From assembly GCA_964400015.1 (NCBI GenBank), contig CAYNRR010000001.1:62001-126000 (forward strand): 64,000 nucleotides of DNA, written 5' to 3'. Numbering within the stretch: position 1 is the first letter of the stretch; each line of letters starts with the position of its first letter. Position numbers and translations under genes: made by a program. Shown here in pieces: positions 25,435-33,236 of this stretch. The notes beneath the pieces were generated by a model. It saw only the letters and a list, made by a program, of their open reading frames with translations. It did not search any database and was not told the origin of the DNA. This stretch comes from UBA1234 sp964400015 (GTDB lineage: Bacteria > Bacillota > Clostridia > TANB77 > UBA1234).

Positions 25435-25623
25435 TTATTCTACTGCATTAAGTTCAGCAAGAAGAGCTTCAACATCAATTCCGTGAACTGCACAAGCTTC
25501 TTCTAAAGATTCACCAGCTGCTGCTGGACAACCTAAACAGTGCATACCAGCTGCCATTAAAATTTCAGGATATTTTTCATTCATTTGAACAATTTCTCCA
25601 ATTAGCATGTCCTTTGTTACCAT
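25435..25623 (-). CDS. DUF1858 domain protein
   Basis: This 62-residue cytoplasmic protein consists of a single DUF1858 domain, a small helical domain often found alone or fused to hybrid-cluster or iron-sulfur proteins. The Cys pair in MHCLGCPAA is the typical feature and may bind a redox ligand. The start at 25623 has AAAGGAG ten bases upstream. Longer in-frame starts lie upstream but lack a site. It stands alone, and its function is unknown. Confidence 0.88.
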   Translation of the reverse strand: MVTKDMLIGEIVQMNEKYPEILMAAGMHCLGCPAAAGESLEEACAVHGIDVEALLAELNAVE

Positions 25624-25737
25624 AGCTTTTAGCTCCTTTCTGTCGAAAAGTGTCGACTTAAAATCAATAATTTTTTTCAAAAAAACTAGACAGAAAAAAT
25701 TATGATGATATAATTCGCAATAAAGGTGGTGATCATC

Positions 25738-25971
25738 TTGAGAGTTTCAAAATTTTACCTTTATTTAGTTTCTATCTTATTTTTTATTTCTATAGTTTTT
25801 TATTTCTTACCAAATGATAAACTTTTTTCAATGTTTTTTTATTCATTTCTTTTTCATTTTTTAGTTACATTTTATATTATATGTACTTTCTTAGAAATAA
25901 ATATACTTCATGAAAAACAAGGTTCTAAGCTAGATTTAAGTAAATCAAAACTTTCATCTGATAGGAGTTGA
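25738..25971 (+). CDS. small membrane protein, first gene of the secretion-like cluster
   Basis: This protein of about 77 residues has two hydrophobic segments (about residues 5-25 and 30-55) and a short charged tail ending in KLSSDRS. No family is recognised. TTG at 25738 is chosen because AAAGGTGGTGA is well placed before it; GTG at 25726 or 25729 falls inside that site. The gene overlaps the start of the coupling ATPase by four bases, indicating an operon with the four genes that follow. The position and size fit a small inner-membrane component of a secretion apparatus, by context only. Confidence 0.6.
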   Translation: MRVSKFYLYLVSILFFISIVFYFLPNDKLFSMFFYSFLFHFLVTFYIICTFLEINILHEKQGSKLDLSKSKLSSDRS

Positions 25972-27680
25972 TTTATATTTCAAAACCAAAGTTATTATAC
26001 ACTAACGTCATTCATATTTCAATAAGTGTAATTCTCATAATGTTTTTTAACTATTTTTTATTTCTCCCATTACTACAATTTAATTCTTTTACTTATGAAT
26101 TGTTTGACAAAACTTATACTATTAAGCCGTGGCTTTGGCATAATATCAAAATCTGTTATTTTATTTTTCTTGCTTTTTCTTGGTTCGTATTACTATGGAA
26201 TTATTTTAAGCATTCTCCAATACAAAGTTCGATTAAAACGCCCCCAAAAACTTTAATTGACGAATTTCCCCAATCCAATGAAATTTCCCTCTTTATTGGC
26301 AATAGTGAGAGTGACAATTCTTCCGTAATAATTAACGAAAAAGGATTATACCAAAACATTCTAGTAACTGGCACAATTGGTACTGGTAAAACATCATCTG
26401 CAATGTATCCATTTGTAGAGCAACTTATATCTCAGAACATTGGAATGCTTGTACTAGATGTAAAGGGGAACTTCCATTTAAAAATAAAAGAAATAGCTAA
26501 AAGATATAATCGCAAAGTTACCGTAATAGAATTAAACGGCTTTGAAACATACAATCCACTTGACAAGCCTAATTTAAAACCATCTATAATTGCTAATCGT
26601 CTTAGGACTATTCTTTCCCTATTTTCAAATGAACATACATCAGACACATATTGGCTAGATAAAGTAGAACTTTTTCTAACAGAATGTATTAAATTGTGTC
26701 GTATTTACAATGATGGCTATGTTACTTTTACTGAACTTCACAAACTAATTTATAATCAGAAATATCTTGCAGAAAAAATTGAATTTACCAAAAACCTATT
26801 TTTATCAAATTCTTTAAATTATGAGCAAGTTTATGATCTAAGTACTTGTATCGATTTTTTTCAAACAGAATTTCAATCGCTAGATTCAAAAGTTTTATCT
26901 ATTATCCAATCTGAAATTTCCCGTATAACACAGATTTTTATTAACGATTTAGAAGTAAAAAGAACATTTTGTCCAGAACGTAAAGACGTAACTTTTAAAG
27001 GATTCGAAAATCTAGGAAACAATATCGTTGTCCTTAATATGAACATTTCTGAATATCGAAATCTTTCTAAAATCATTGCAGCTTACCTAAAGCTTGACTT
27101 TCAAAGTGATACTCTAATGCGTTTAGCAAACCAAAAATACATCCAACCAGTTGCTTTTGTGTGCGATGAATATTCTGAATACGCAACGGACAACGATGCT
27201 AATTTCTTTTCGGAAAGTAGAGAGGCCAAATGTATAAATATCGTATCTACTCAAAGTTATACGTCACTTTTAAATGCTGTTAAAGAACAGACAGCTGCTA
27301 AAGTAATTATACAAAGCCTTGTGAATAAAATTTGGTTTCGTTCCGATGATATTTTCACTATTGAAGAAGCCCAAAAGCAACTAGGAAAGGAGGACAAAGT
27401 TAAACTTTCCAGAAGTTTATCAGAAAATGCGAAAGAAACAAAATACAATTACTTTTTAAAAACATTTCGCTCCGAAAATTCAAATATTTCTGAAAGTATT
27501 AGCACACATATCGAGCATGATTTTTTATACGACATCAACTCATTTTCTCTAAACTTAAAAACATTTGAAGCGATTTGTTTTATTTCAAATGGCACTGAAA
27601 TATTAAAGCCTTGCAAAGTTAAGCTTATCCCACATCATCTTAACAACACTCAAAATGTACAAAGACATAGATTTATATAA
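25968..27680 (+). CDS. VirD4/TraG-type coupling ATPase
   Basis: This 570-residue membrane-anchored ATPase belongs to the FtsK-HerA superfamily. Two N-terminal hydrophobic segments (about 12-45 and 60-85) precede Walker A GTIGTGKTS at residues 135-143, then VLDVKGNF. Walker B is AFVCDEYSEYA (Asp400-Glu401), and a Q-containing motif VSTQSYTSLL follows. In conjugation or type IV secretion such proteins recruit substrates. The TTG start at 25968 overlaps the upstream stop and sits close to AGGAG, so the exact start is uncertain. Downstream lie VirB2-like and VirB6-like genes, but no relaxase or VirB4. A second, different VirD4/TraG gene lies at 38978-41116. Confidence 0.85.
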   Translation: MIYISKPKLLYTNVIHISISVILIMFFNYFLFLPLLQFNSFTYELFDKTYTIKPWLWHNIKICYFIFLAFSWFVLLWNYFKHSPIQSSIKTPPKTLIDEFPQSNEISLFIGNSESDNSSVIINEKGLYQNILVTGTIGTGKTSSAMYPFVEQLISQNIGMLVLDVKGNFHLKIKEIAKRYNRKVTVIELNGFETYNPLDKPNLKPSIIANRLRTILSLFSNEHTSDTYWLDKVELFLTECIKLCRIYNDGYVTFTELHKLIYNQKYLAEKIEFTKNLFLSNSLNYEQVYDLSTCIDFFQTEFQSLDSKVLSIIQSEISRITQIFINDLEVKRTFCPERKDVTFKGFENLGNNIVVLNMNISEYRNLSKIIAAYLKLDFQSDTLMRLANQKYIQPVAFVCDEYSEYATDNDANFFSESREAKCINIVSTQSYTSLLNAVKEQTAAKVIIQSLVNKIWFRSDDIFTIEEAQKQLGKEDKVKLSRSLSENAKETKYNYFLKTFRSENSNISESISTHIEHDFLYDINSFSLNLKTFEAICFISNGTEILKPCKVKLIPHHLNNTQNVQRHRFI

Positions 27681-27694
27681 TTTAAGGAGGTCTT

Positions 27695-28021
27695 ATGAAT
27701 AAAAAAATTACAACCATATTCTTAACAATATCTTTTATATTTGCTTTTTATACAATTTCATACGCAGGAATTTTCTCTGGTGAAGATTTAGCAACCAAGA
27801 TAACACGTGGACTTACAGAAATTCAAAGTTGGATTGTTAAAATAGCAACACCAGCTGCAGCAGTAGCCATTGGCAGTGGATTACTAATGAAAAAATTTAG
27901 TTTTGGCGACGAAGAAAAAATCACTACTGGTAAACGTTTAATACGTAGCACACTATTTTCATATGCTTTTATCTTGCTAATAGACCCTGTAATATCTGCA
28001 ATACAAGCTCTATTCGGATAA
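27695..28021 (+). CDS. VirB2/TrbC-like small membrane protein (putative pilin subunit)
   Basis: This 108-residue protein has a signal-like N terminus (residues 1-24, ending ISYAG) and two further hydrophobic helices (about 45-65 and 85-105) with a charged loop between. This layout matches VirB2/TrbC pilins and the small TrbC-like proteins of Gram-positive conjugation systems. Assignment is by topology and context, not by a diagnostic motif. The start has AAGGAGG directly upstream. It follows the coupling ATPase by 14 bases. Confidence 0.65.
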   Translation: MNKKITTIFLTISFIFAFYTISYAGIFSGEDLATKITRGLTEIQSWIVKIATPAAAVAIGSGLLMKKFSFGDEEKITTGKRLIRSTLFSYAFILLIDPVISAIQALFG

Positions 28022-28047
28022 TATTCTTTGAAAGGTACCTATTTCGT

Positions 28048-28944
28048 ATGGAAGAAAATGTTTTAACTACTTCTGAAATAATTTCTATAGTCTTAGAAGT
28101 TATAAACCATATTGGTTCTAATTTAATCACATCGATAGATGAAAATATATTTCCTCTACTAGATAAACTTGTATTTATAGATACTAGTATTTTTTCAACT
28201 GGAGATAAATTTAATAAATTACTTACAGGTTCCCCTACTCATGGAGTGTTGATACTCGCTAACTGTTTATTTACAGCCTTTGTTCTATATTATGCAGGAA
28301 GACTTGTAATTTCATATTTAACTTCATCACAAATCGAATCTCCTGCAAAATTTTTTATTCGTGCATTTTTATCTGGTGTTGCCATGAATTACTCGCTTTC
28401 TATTTGCAAATTTCTGATTTATTCAACGTCGCTAATTAGTTCATTCTTTTGTGAACTTGGAGAAAATATATTTGGCAAAGAAATTTCGTTTGCAACGCTA
28501 CTTGCCTCTCTTGATAATAATCTTTTAAACGGATTAGATATTCTATCTCTAAATGGTATTTTAAGCAGTATTCTATCAATTTCATCATTTGCTTTAATTA
28601 TGAATTTCGCCTTTAGATATATTCTTGTCGAAGTCTTAATCATATTATCTCCATTTGCCATCCTTTGCACTTCTAATAGTTCCACCGAAGGATTTTTTAA
28701 AAGTTGGTTTAAGTCTTTACTTTCATTGTTAATTCTTCAAGTAATTATTTCAATAATGCTTTTAATTCCTTTCACTTTAATAAAAGACGGAAATGATTTG
28801 CTTTTCAACAAAGTACTGTTGGTAGGCTCAATCATTGCATTATTAAAATCCAACCAATTTGTAAAAGAGTTTATAGGAGGTATCGGAATTGGAACAAACT
28901 TTCAAAGTGGCATTGCAGGAATACGTTCTTTATTTTCTAAATGA
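28048..28944 (+). CDS. VirB6/TrbL-like polytopic membrane protein
   Basis: This 298-residue protein has an N-terminal extracellular or cytoplasmic region of about 65 residues and then about six hydrophobic segments (roughly 68-90, 108-130, 135-150, 180-200, 200-215, 225-250). Text such as LVEVLIILSPFAILCTS and FFKSWFKSLLSLLILQVI resembles TrbL/VirB6 channel proteins of conjugation systems. The ribosome binding site GAAAGG is moderate. Position between the pilin-like gene and the small membrane gene supports a membrane-channel role. No soluble domain is seen. Confidence 0.7.
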   Translation: MEENVLTTSEIISIVLEVINHIGSNLITSIDENIFPLLDKLVFIDTSIFSTGDKFNKLLTGSPTHGVLILANCLFTAFVLYYAGRLVISYLTSSQIESPAKFFIRAFLSGVAMNYSLSICKFLIYSTSLISSFFCELGENIFGKEISFATLLASLDNNLLNGLDILSLNGILSSILSISSFALIMNFAFRYILVEVLIILSPFAILCTSNSSTEGFFKSWFKSLLSLLILQVIISIMLLIPFTLIKDGNDLLFNKVLLVGSIIALLKSNQFVKEFIGGIGIGTNFQSGIAGIRSLFSK

Positions 28945-28958
28945 AATGAGGGGTGACA

Positions 28959-29246
28959 ATGAATTTTATTTTTCCATTTAATTATGACTATTCTTTAAAG
29001 TTCTTAGGAATTTTTAACTACAAAATTAGTTTTATATTTTGTGTCTTAGGTTTTATACTGTTTCTTGTACTTTCAAAATTACAAGTTTCTATTACAATCT
29101 CGCTCTATATATTTATACTAATATGGTTGCCTTGCTTTTTATTGGCAAATTCAACAATTCAAAAAGAACCACTTATATTTTTTATTATTTGCATATTAAA
29201 ACATTATCTCTTTTCAAAAATTTATATTGATACTAATGAAAAATAA
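28959..29246 (+). CDS. small membrane protein, PrgI/VirB3-like by position
   Basis: This 95-residue protein has two or three hydrophobic segments (about 15-35, 40-65 and 70-85) and a charged tail. Size, topology and position suggest a PrgI/VirB3-type component, which usually precedes a VirB4 gene; here no VirB4 follows. ATG at 28959 is preferred, with GAGGGGTG upstream; the in-frame GTG at 28953 is part of that site. It is the last gene of the cluster, followed by the inverted-repeat element at 29256-29408. Confidence 0.6.
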   Translation: MNFIFPFNYDYSLKFLGIFNYKISFIFCVLGFILFLVLSKLQVSITISLYIFILIWLPCFLLANSTIQKEPLIFFIICILKHYLFSKIYIDTNEK

Positions 29247-29255
29247 TTTAAATAA

Positions 29256-29408
29256 GTGATGTGTAGTTAGGTGCAGAGAAATTTATATTTAAAAATTTTC
29301 CCCCATAATACAAATTATTTTTTTAAAATTACTTCTTCCCACAGTAATTCTCGCCAAGTTCTTGGCTTTTTATATCCCCCAAAGACTCTGCACCTAAGTG
29401 CACATCAC
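29256..29408. repeat. 153-bp inverted-repeat element with inner hairpin
   Basis: Left arm 29256-29278 (GTGATGTG then AGGTGCAGAG) pairs with right arm 29386-29408 (CTCTGCACCT then CACATCAC); only five central bases do not match. Between them is an AT-rich core with an inner hairpin GCCAAG/CTTGGC followed by TTTTTAT (29353-29371), which may terminate the upstream cluster. The whole could be a MITE-like element or a structured RNA. No gene is seen in 29247-29525. Confidence 0.65.
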
Positions 29409-29470
29409 AAATAACCTAGAAGTACCTAATTATGTACATTTAAATGGAATTTAGTTACAAAAAAAAAGCA

Positions 29471-29499
29471 TTGATTTTACCCCGAAAAAAAGTTAATAT
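29471..29499 (+). promoter_or_regulatory. promoter of the helicase-loader pair
   Basis: TTGATT and TAATAT are separated by 17 bases, 26 bases before the DnaD-like start codon, which is preceded by GGGGGGAG. Confidence 0.6.
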
Positions 29500-29525
29500 A
29501 AATACAAACAAATGGGGGGAGAAAA

Positions 29526-30506
29526 ATGAATTTTGAACAAAAATCATCAATGCTATTTTCTGATTTAAATGTACCAGAAGTATTTATAACAGAACATCTT
29601 GGAGCTGCAAATGGCGACTATGTAAAAATTTATTTATATTGTCTTTTTTTATGTAAATATAATAGTGAAATTTCTCCTCTAGACTTATCAAAAAAATTGT
29701 CGATGCCTTTATCAACAGTAGAACAAGGTCTAAAGTATTGGGAAAAAAATAATCTTATGATGAAAAAGCAAAAAACATATATTTTATTAGATCTAAAACA
29801 ACAAGAAATCGATAAAATATATAAACCAAGAATGACAACTTCATTAGAGGATGCAATGGCTAATACAGCCAAAAACGTAGCTAGAACTCAAGCTGTTAGT
29901 GCAATAAACGCAATGTTTTTCCAAGGTGTTATGTCACCAACCTGGTATACTGACATAGATATGCTATTTACAAAATATAAATTTGATGAAGATGTAGTCA
30001 TTGCTTTATTTCAATATTGTTTTGATAGACAAGCTTTGCACAGAAATTATTTGTTTGCTGTTGCAGATGGCTGGAATAAAAATCATATTACAAACATGAA
30101 TGAACTAGATGAGTATTATGCAAATTTTGAGGCACTTATGAATATAAAGAAAACTGTTTCTAAAAAATTAGGACTTTCTCGTAAGCTATCTCAATACGAA
30201 GAAGCATACGTTGACAAGTGGGTTATGGATTTCAATTATCCTCTTAATGTTATAGAAATCGCATTGAAGAAAACGACTTCTAAAACGAATCCTAGTTTCG
30301 ATTATATAGATAAAATAATTTCGGATTGGCATGAAAGAAACTTAAATACTGAAGAACAAATCACTACATTTATGAAAGAGCAAAAACAAAAGCAAAAAGC
30401 TTTTAAACAACAAACTATAATACCAACTTCAAATGTAGCTCAAAAATTTAATAATACAAATGAAATATCACAAATAAATGACTTTAGTCAATTTTATATA
30501 AACTAA
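29526..30506 (+). CDS. DnaD-domain replication protein
   Basis: This 326-residue protein has a winged-helix N-terminal domain (about residues 15-100, LPLSTVEQGLKYWEKNNL-like text) and a C-terminal DnaD/DnaB_2 domain (about 140-300). The latter includes the conserved YxxxIxxxW motif (YIDKIISDWHERN). Such proteins remodel DNA and help load the replicative helicase. The gene is immediately followed by a DnaC/DnaI-like ATPase, the usual primosome pairing in Firmicutes. Start supported by GGGGGGAG. The same pairing occurs in prophages, but no other phage genes are seen here, so a chromosomal primosome pair is more likely. Confidence 0.9.
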   Translation: MNFEQKSSMLFSDLNVPEVFITEHLGAANGDYVKIYLYCLFLCKYNSEISPLDLSKKLSMPLSTVEQGLKYWEKNNLMMKKQKTYILLDLKQQEIDKIYKPRMTTSLEDAMANTAKNVARTQAVSAINAMFFQGVMSPTWYTDIDMLFTKYKFDEDVVIALFQYCFDRQALHRNYLFAVADGWNKNHITNMNELDEYYANFEALMNIKKTVSKKLGLSRKLSQYEEAYVDKWVMDFNYPLNVIEIALKKTTSKTNPSFDYIDKIISDWHERNLNTEEQITTFMKEQKQKQKAFKQQTIIPTSNVAQKFNNTNEISQINDFSQFYIN

Positions 30507-30525
30507 TTTATAAAGGAGGAACTAT

Positions 30526-31530
30526 ATGTTTGCAGATGCAGTAAAAAGAATTGAAAGACAGTATGAAATCAAAAGAAATCAAGCAGATGCTTTATTTATG
30601 GCAGAAAAAAAAGCAATATATAACAGTACTCCTGAACTTTCTGAAATTGATAAATCAATAACAAAGCTTGGTATACAAACAGCTAAGCTTTCTTTAAAGC
30701 CTTCTACTCCTAAAAATCAGGAAGAAATGCTTCGTTTACAATCTGAAATACGTACATTGAAAAGCAAAAAAGACGATATACTTCAAAAAATGAATGTTAC
30801 TCTTTTCCCTAAGTATTCTTGCCAAAAATGCAATGATACTGGCTATGTACTTACTGATGGCATAAGTGAAATGTGTTCTTGTATGCGACAAGAGCTATTA
30901 AATGAGGCTTATAATAAATCAAATATGCATAATTTGAAAACGGAAACTTTTGCAAATTTAGATTTAAATTTGTTTTCTGATAAACCAAATTTTGAAAAAT
31001 ATAAATCCGAACTTTCACCAAGAAAAAATATTCAAAAGATTTTAAAAGTTTCTAACGATTTTATAGCAAATTTTTCGGATAGCAAGCAAAAAAATTTACT
31101 CTTTACAGGTTGCACTGGGATTGGTAAAACATACATTTCAAGTTGTATAGCTAACGAAGTTATTAAAAATGGTTACAACGTTTTGTATCAAACATCTCCA
31201 TTACTTTTAGACAACATTTTCTGTTATAAATACGGTAATAATAAATTTTCAAATCAAAATTCTATTAACGACTTGTATAGCAGTTTATTCAATGTGAATT
31301 TGCTTATTATTGATGACCTTGGTACTGAAAATCTTACTTCAGCAAAGTTTTCTGAAATCTTTACAATTTTAAATGCTCGACTTATAACGCCAAATACAAA
31401 GACTATTATTTCAACTAATTTTTCTCTTGAAGAGCTTAGCAAAATGTATGATTCACGTATTCTTTCACGTCTTATCGGTCACTTCAATATTTGTAGGTTT
31501 TTTGGTGAAGATATTCGTATGAAACAATAA
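30526..31530 (+). CDS. DnaC/DnaI-like helicase loader ATPase
   Basis: This 334-residue AAA+ ATPase loads the replicative helicase onto DNA. An N-terminal helical region (residues 1-90) is followed by a zinc-finger-like CQKCNDTGYVL...CSCM (about 99-122). The AAA+ core has Walker A GCTGIGKTYIS (about 200), Walker B LLIIDDLGTE (about 263), sensor 1 ISTNFSLEEL and an Arg-finger region SRILSRLIG. Start has AAAGGAGG. It lies 19 bases after the DnaD gene and is followed by a terminator. Confidence 0.92.
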   Translation: MFADAVKRIERQYEIKRNQADALFMAEKKAIYNSTPELSEIDKSITKLGIQTAKLSLKPSTPKNQEEMLRLQSEIRTLKSKKDDILQKMNVTLFPKYSCQKCNDTGYVLTDGISEMCSCMRQELLNEAYNKSNMHNLKTETFANLDLNLFSDKPNFEKYKSELSPRKNIQKILKVSNDFIANFSDSKQKNLLFTGCTGIGKTYISSCIANEVIKNGYNVLYQTSPLLLDNIFCYKYGNNKFSNQNSINDLYSSLFNVNLLIIDDLGTENLTSAKFSEIFTILNARLITPNTKTIISTNFSLEELSKMYDSRILSRLIGHFNICRFFGEDIRMKQ

Positions 31531-31566
31531 AACCACCTCTACTATAAATGTAGAGATGGTTTTTAT
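31530..31566. terminator. bidirectional terminator
   Basis: A stem AACCACCTCTAC/GTAGAGATGGTT with one mismatch and T-rich flanks on both sides separates the helicase loader from the convergent pilin-like gene. Confidence 0.8.
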
Positions 31567-31576
31567 TTTTACATTT

Positions 31577-33043
31577 TTACATTTTTTCATCTACCCTATC
31601 TTCTTTTGGAATATAGTCTATCACTGGATTTGTTCCGTCAAATACAACTCTTTTTCCGTCTGTTGTTGTTGTGATTTCTGATGGGATTGGGACATTAGAT
31701 AACGATTCACAATAAATACTGAATCTAATATTTCCATCATCTAGTGGTCTTGCCTTATCTAGTACATATTCTACTGACCAAGTCTTATTATCTGTTGTTG
31801 TTATTGTTGCATTTGATGAGTCTATCAGATGTGAACCTATATGTATTTCCAAGTTCGTAATTTGTCTATCTGCTGTGAAGTTTAAAGTAATTGTATCACC
31901 GTATTTGGCAATATACTTATCATCATTTTTAGTTGGTGTTGGTAACGTCTTTTCCATCTTTACCACTGAAATTTGTGGATAAGCAAATGATATTATATCC
32001 GAATTACACAAATCACATTTTTCATCACCATCTTCATCTATGTGATATTCTCTTGCAATAACATGACCACATAGCTCGTCTGCACAATATTTTTCATGCA
32101 TACTTTCAGATATTCTTCTATAAGTAACATCGTGTGATTCTACTTCTTCATGTAAACAAATTCTACAAGCTCGAATGTGAGTTGTTACTTTGTCTGCTTC
32201 TGAATTAGGTAATTTAATAAATTCTTTACAACGTTCTTCATTATCGACACCTGCTAAGTTTCTTTTTGTGTATCCACAAACATTACAAGTTGATTTATGA
32301 TACCACTTTCCATCTTTCACTAGATGAATATATTCAAAAGTATGACGTTCATATCCACCTTGCATTCCACATACCTTACATACCTTGTTGTAGTGAGCAT
32401 TTTCTTCATCACCAACAGCAAGTGCAGGTGCGTCTAGAGGATCATAAACGTGTCCTGTTGCTTCTGCATCAATGAATCCACAATCAGCACATTTTCTTGG
32501 CTCGGTACAAGTTGGATATAAATCATAGTCAACATATCTATGTGTATGTCCCAAAATAGGACCACCACCATTGTTTTCAAGCCCTGCAATTTCAGATGAA
32601 TACGCATTTATTAAGTATACCTTTGCTGTTTCATAATCTACTAATGCTACTTTTATTTCTTCTGTATAGCTTTGATCTACCGTTTCAAGATACCTTTCAG
32701 GTTCAACAACTCCTAATTCTCTAGCAGTCGTCGTATCTACAATATACCAAGTACCTTCTTCAAAATAAATTGTTTCCGATACTTTAGGTGCAAAAACTCT
32801 CTCAAAAATTACAGCATCCTTTATATAATAACCTAAATAAGGATACGATATTGAATTTATATTAGTGTCTTCTTGCCTACGTGCCACAGCTGTTGACATT
32901 ACACTTATAAATGATTCTTTATCTTTTGCCTTAGATTCTCGTATGTATTTCGTACCTGTGCCAATTGCCATCGAAGAAAGTAAAATTATACACACTATTG
33001 TAACTATAAGAGAAATCATTGATATACCTTTTGAATCGTGCAT
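31577..33043 (-). CDS. pilin-like surface protein with six Cys-pair modules
   Basis: This 488-residue protein begins with a type IV pilin-like N terminus: a short charged leader, KGISM and a hydrophobic helix (residues 5-30), as in class III-signal prepilins. Residues of about 165-370 hold six Cys-pair modules (CADCG, CKVCG, CNVCG, CRIC, CADELCG, CDLC) with many His, as in small zinc ribbons. The C-terminal 120 residues look like a beta-sandwich of Ig type. Thus a membrane-tethered or pilus-associated surface protein is likely. No pilus assembly genes are seen nearby. Start has AGGAG six bases upstream. I know no named family with this architecture. Confidence 0.75.
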   Translation of the reverse strand: MHDSKGISMISLIVTIVCIILLSSMAIGTGTKYIRESKAKDKESFISVMSTAVARRQEDTNINSISYPYLGYYIKDAVIFERVFAPKVSETIYFEEGTWYIVDTTTARELGVVEPERYLETVDQSYTEEIKVALVDYETAKVYLINAYSSEIAGLENNGGGPILGHTHRYVDYDLYPTCTEPRKCADCGFIDAEATGHVYDPLDAPALAVGDEENAHYNKVCKVCGMQGGYERHTFEYIHLVKDGKWYHKSTCNVCGYTKRNLAGVDNEERCKEFIKLPNSEADKVTTHIRACRICLHEEVESHDVTYRRISESMHEKYCADELCGHVIAREYHIDEDGDEKCDLCNSDIISFAYPQISVVKMEKTLPTPTKNDDKYIAKYGDTITLNFTADRQITNLEIHIGSHLIDSSNATITTTDNKTWSVEYVLDKARPLDDGNIRFSIYCESLSNVPIPSEITTTTDGKRVVFDGTNPVIDYIPKEDRVDEKM

Positions 33044-33139
33044 AGTATCACTCCTATTTCTACATAATACTCCTATTTAATACTATTCTACTACATCCAT
33101 TTAACCTTTGCAATTACCAAAAACTAGAATTTCGCCAAC

Positions 33140-33171
33140 TTGACATAATATTGTAAAAATGTTACAATATT
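33140..33171 (+). promoter_or_regulatory. promoter with overlapping perfect palindrome
   Basis: TTGACA (33140-33145) and TACAAT (33163-33168) are 17 bases apart. A perfect inverted repeat AATATTGTAA-x5-TTACAATATT (33147-33171) covers the spacer and the -10 box. It is positioned to block RNA polymerase when bound by a dimeric repressor. It drives the DExH helicase gene. Confidence 0.78.
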
Positions 33172-33236
33172 GTTGGACATTCTTTTATTTTACAGAATTT
33201 TTATGCCATTTTTTATGGCAGAAGGGAGTTAACATC

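Noticed and set aside
29526..31530. DnaD/DnaC pair taken as a prophage replication module
   Set aside because: No integrase, terminase, capsid or repressor genes are in the window, and the pair also forms the normal primosome of Firmicutes chromosomes.
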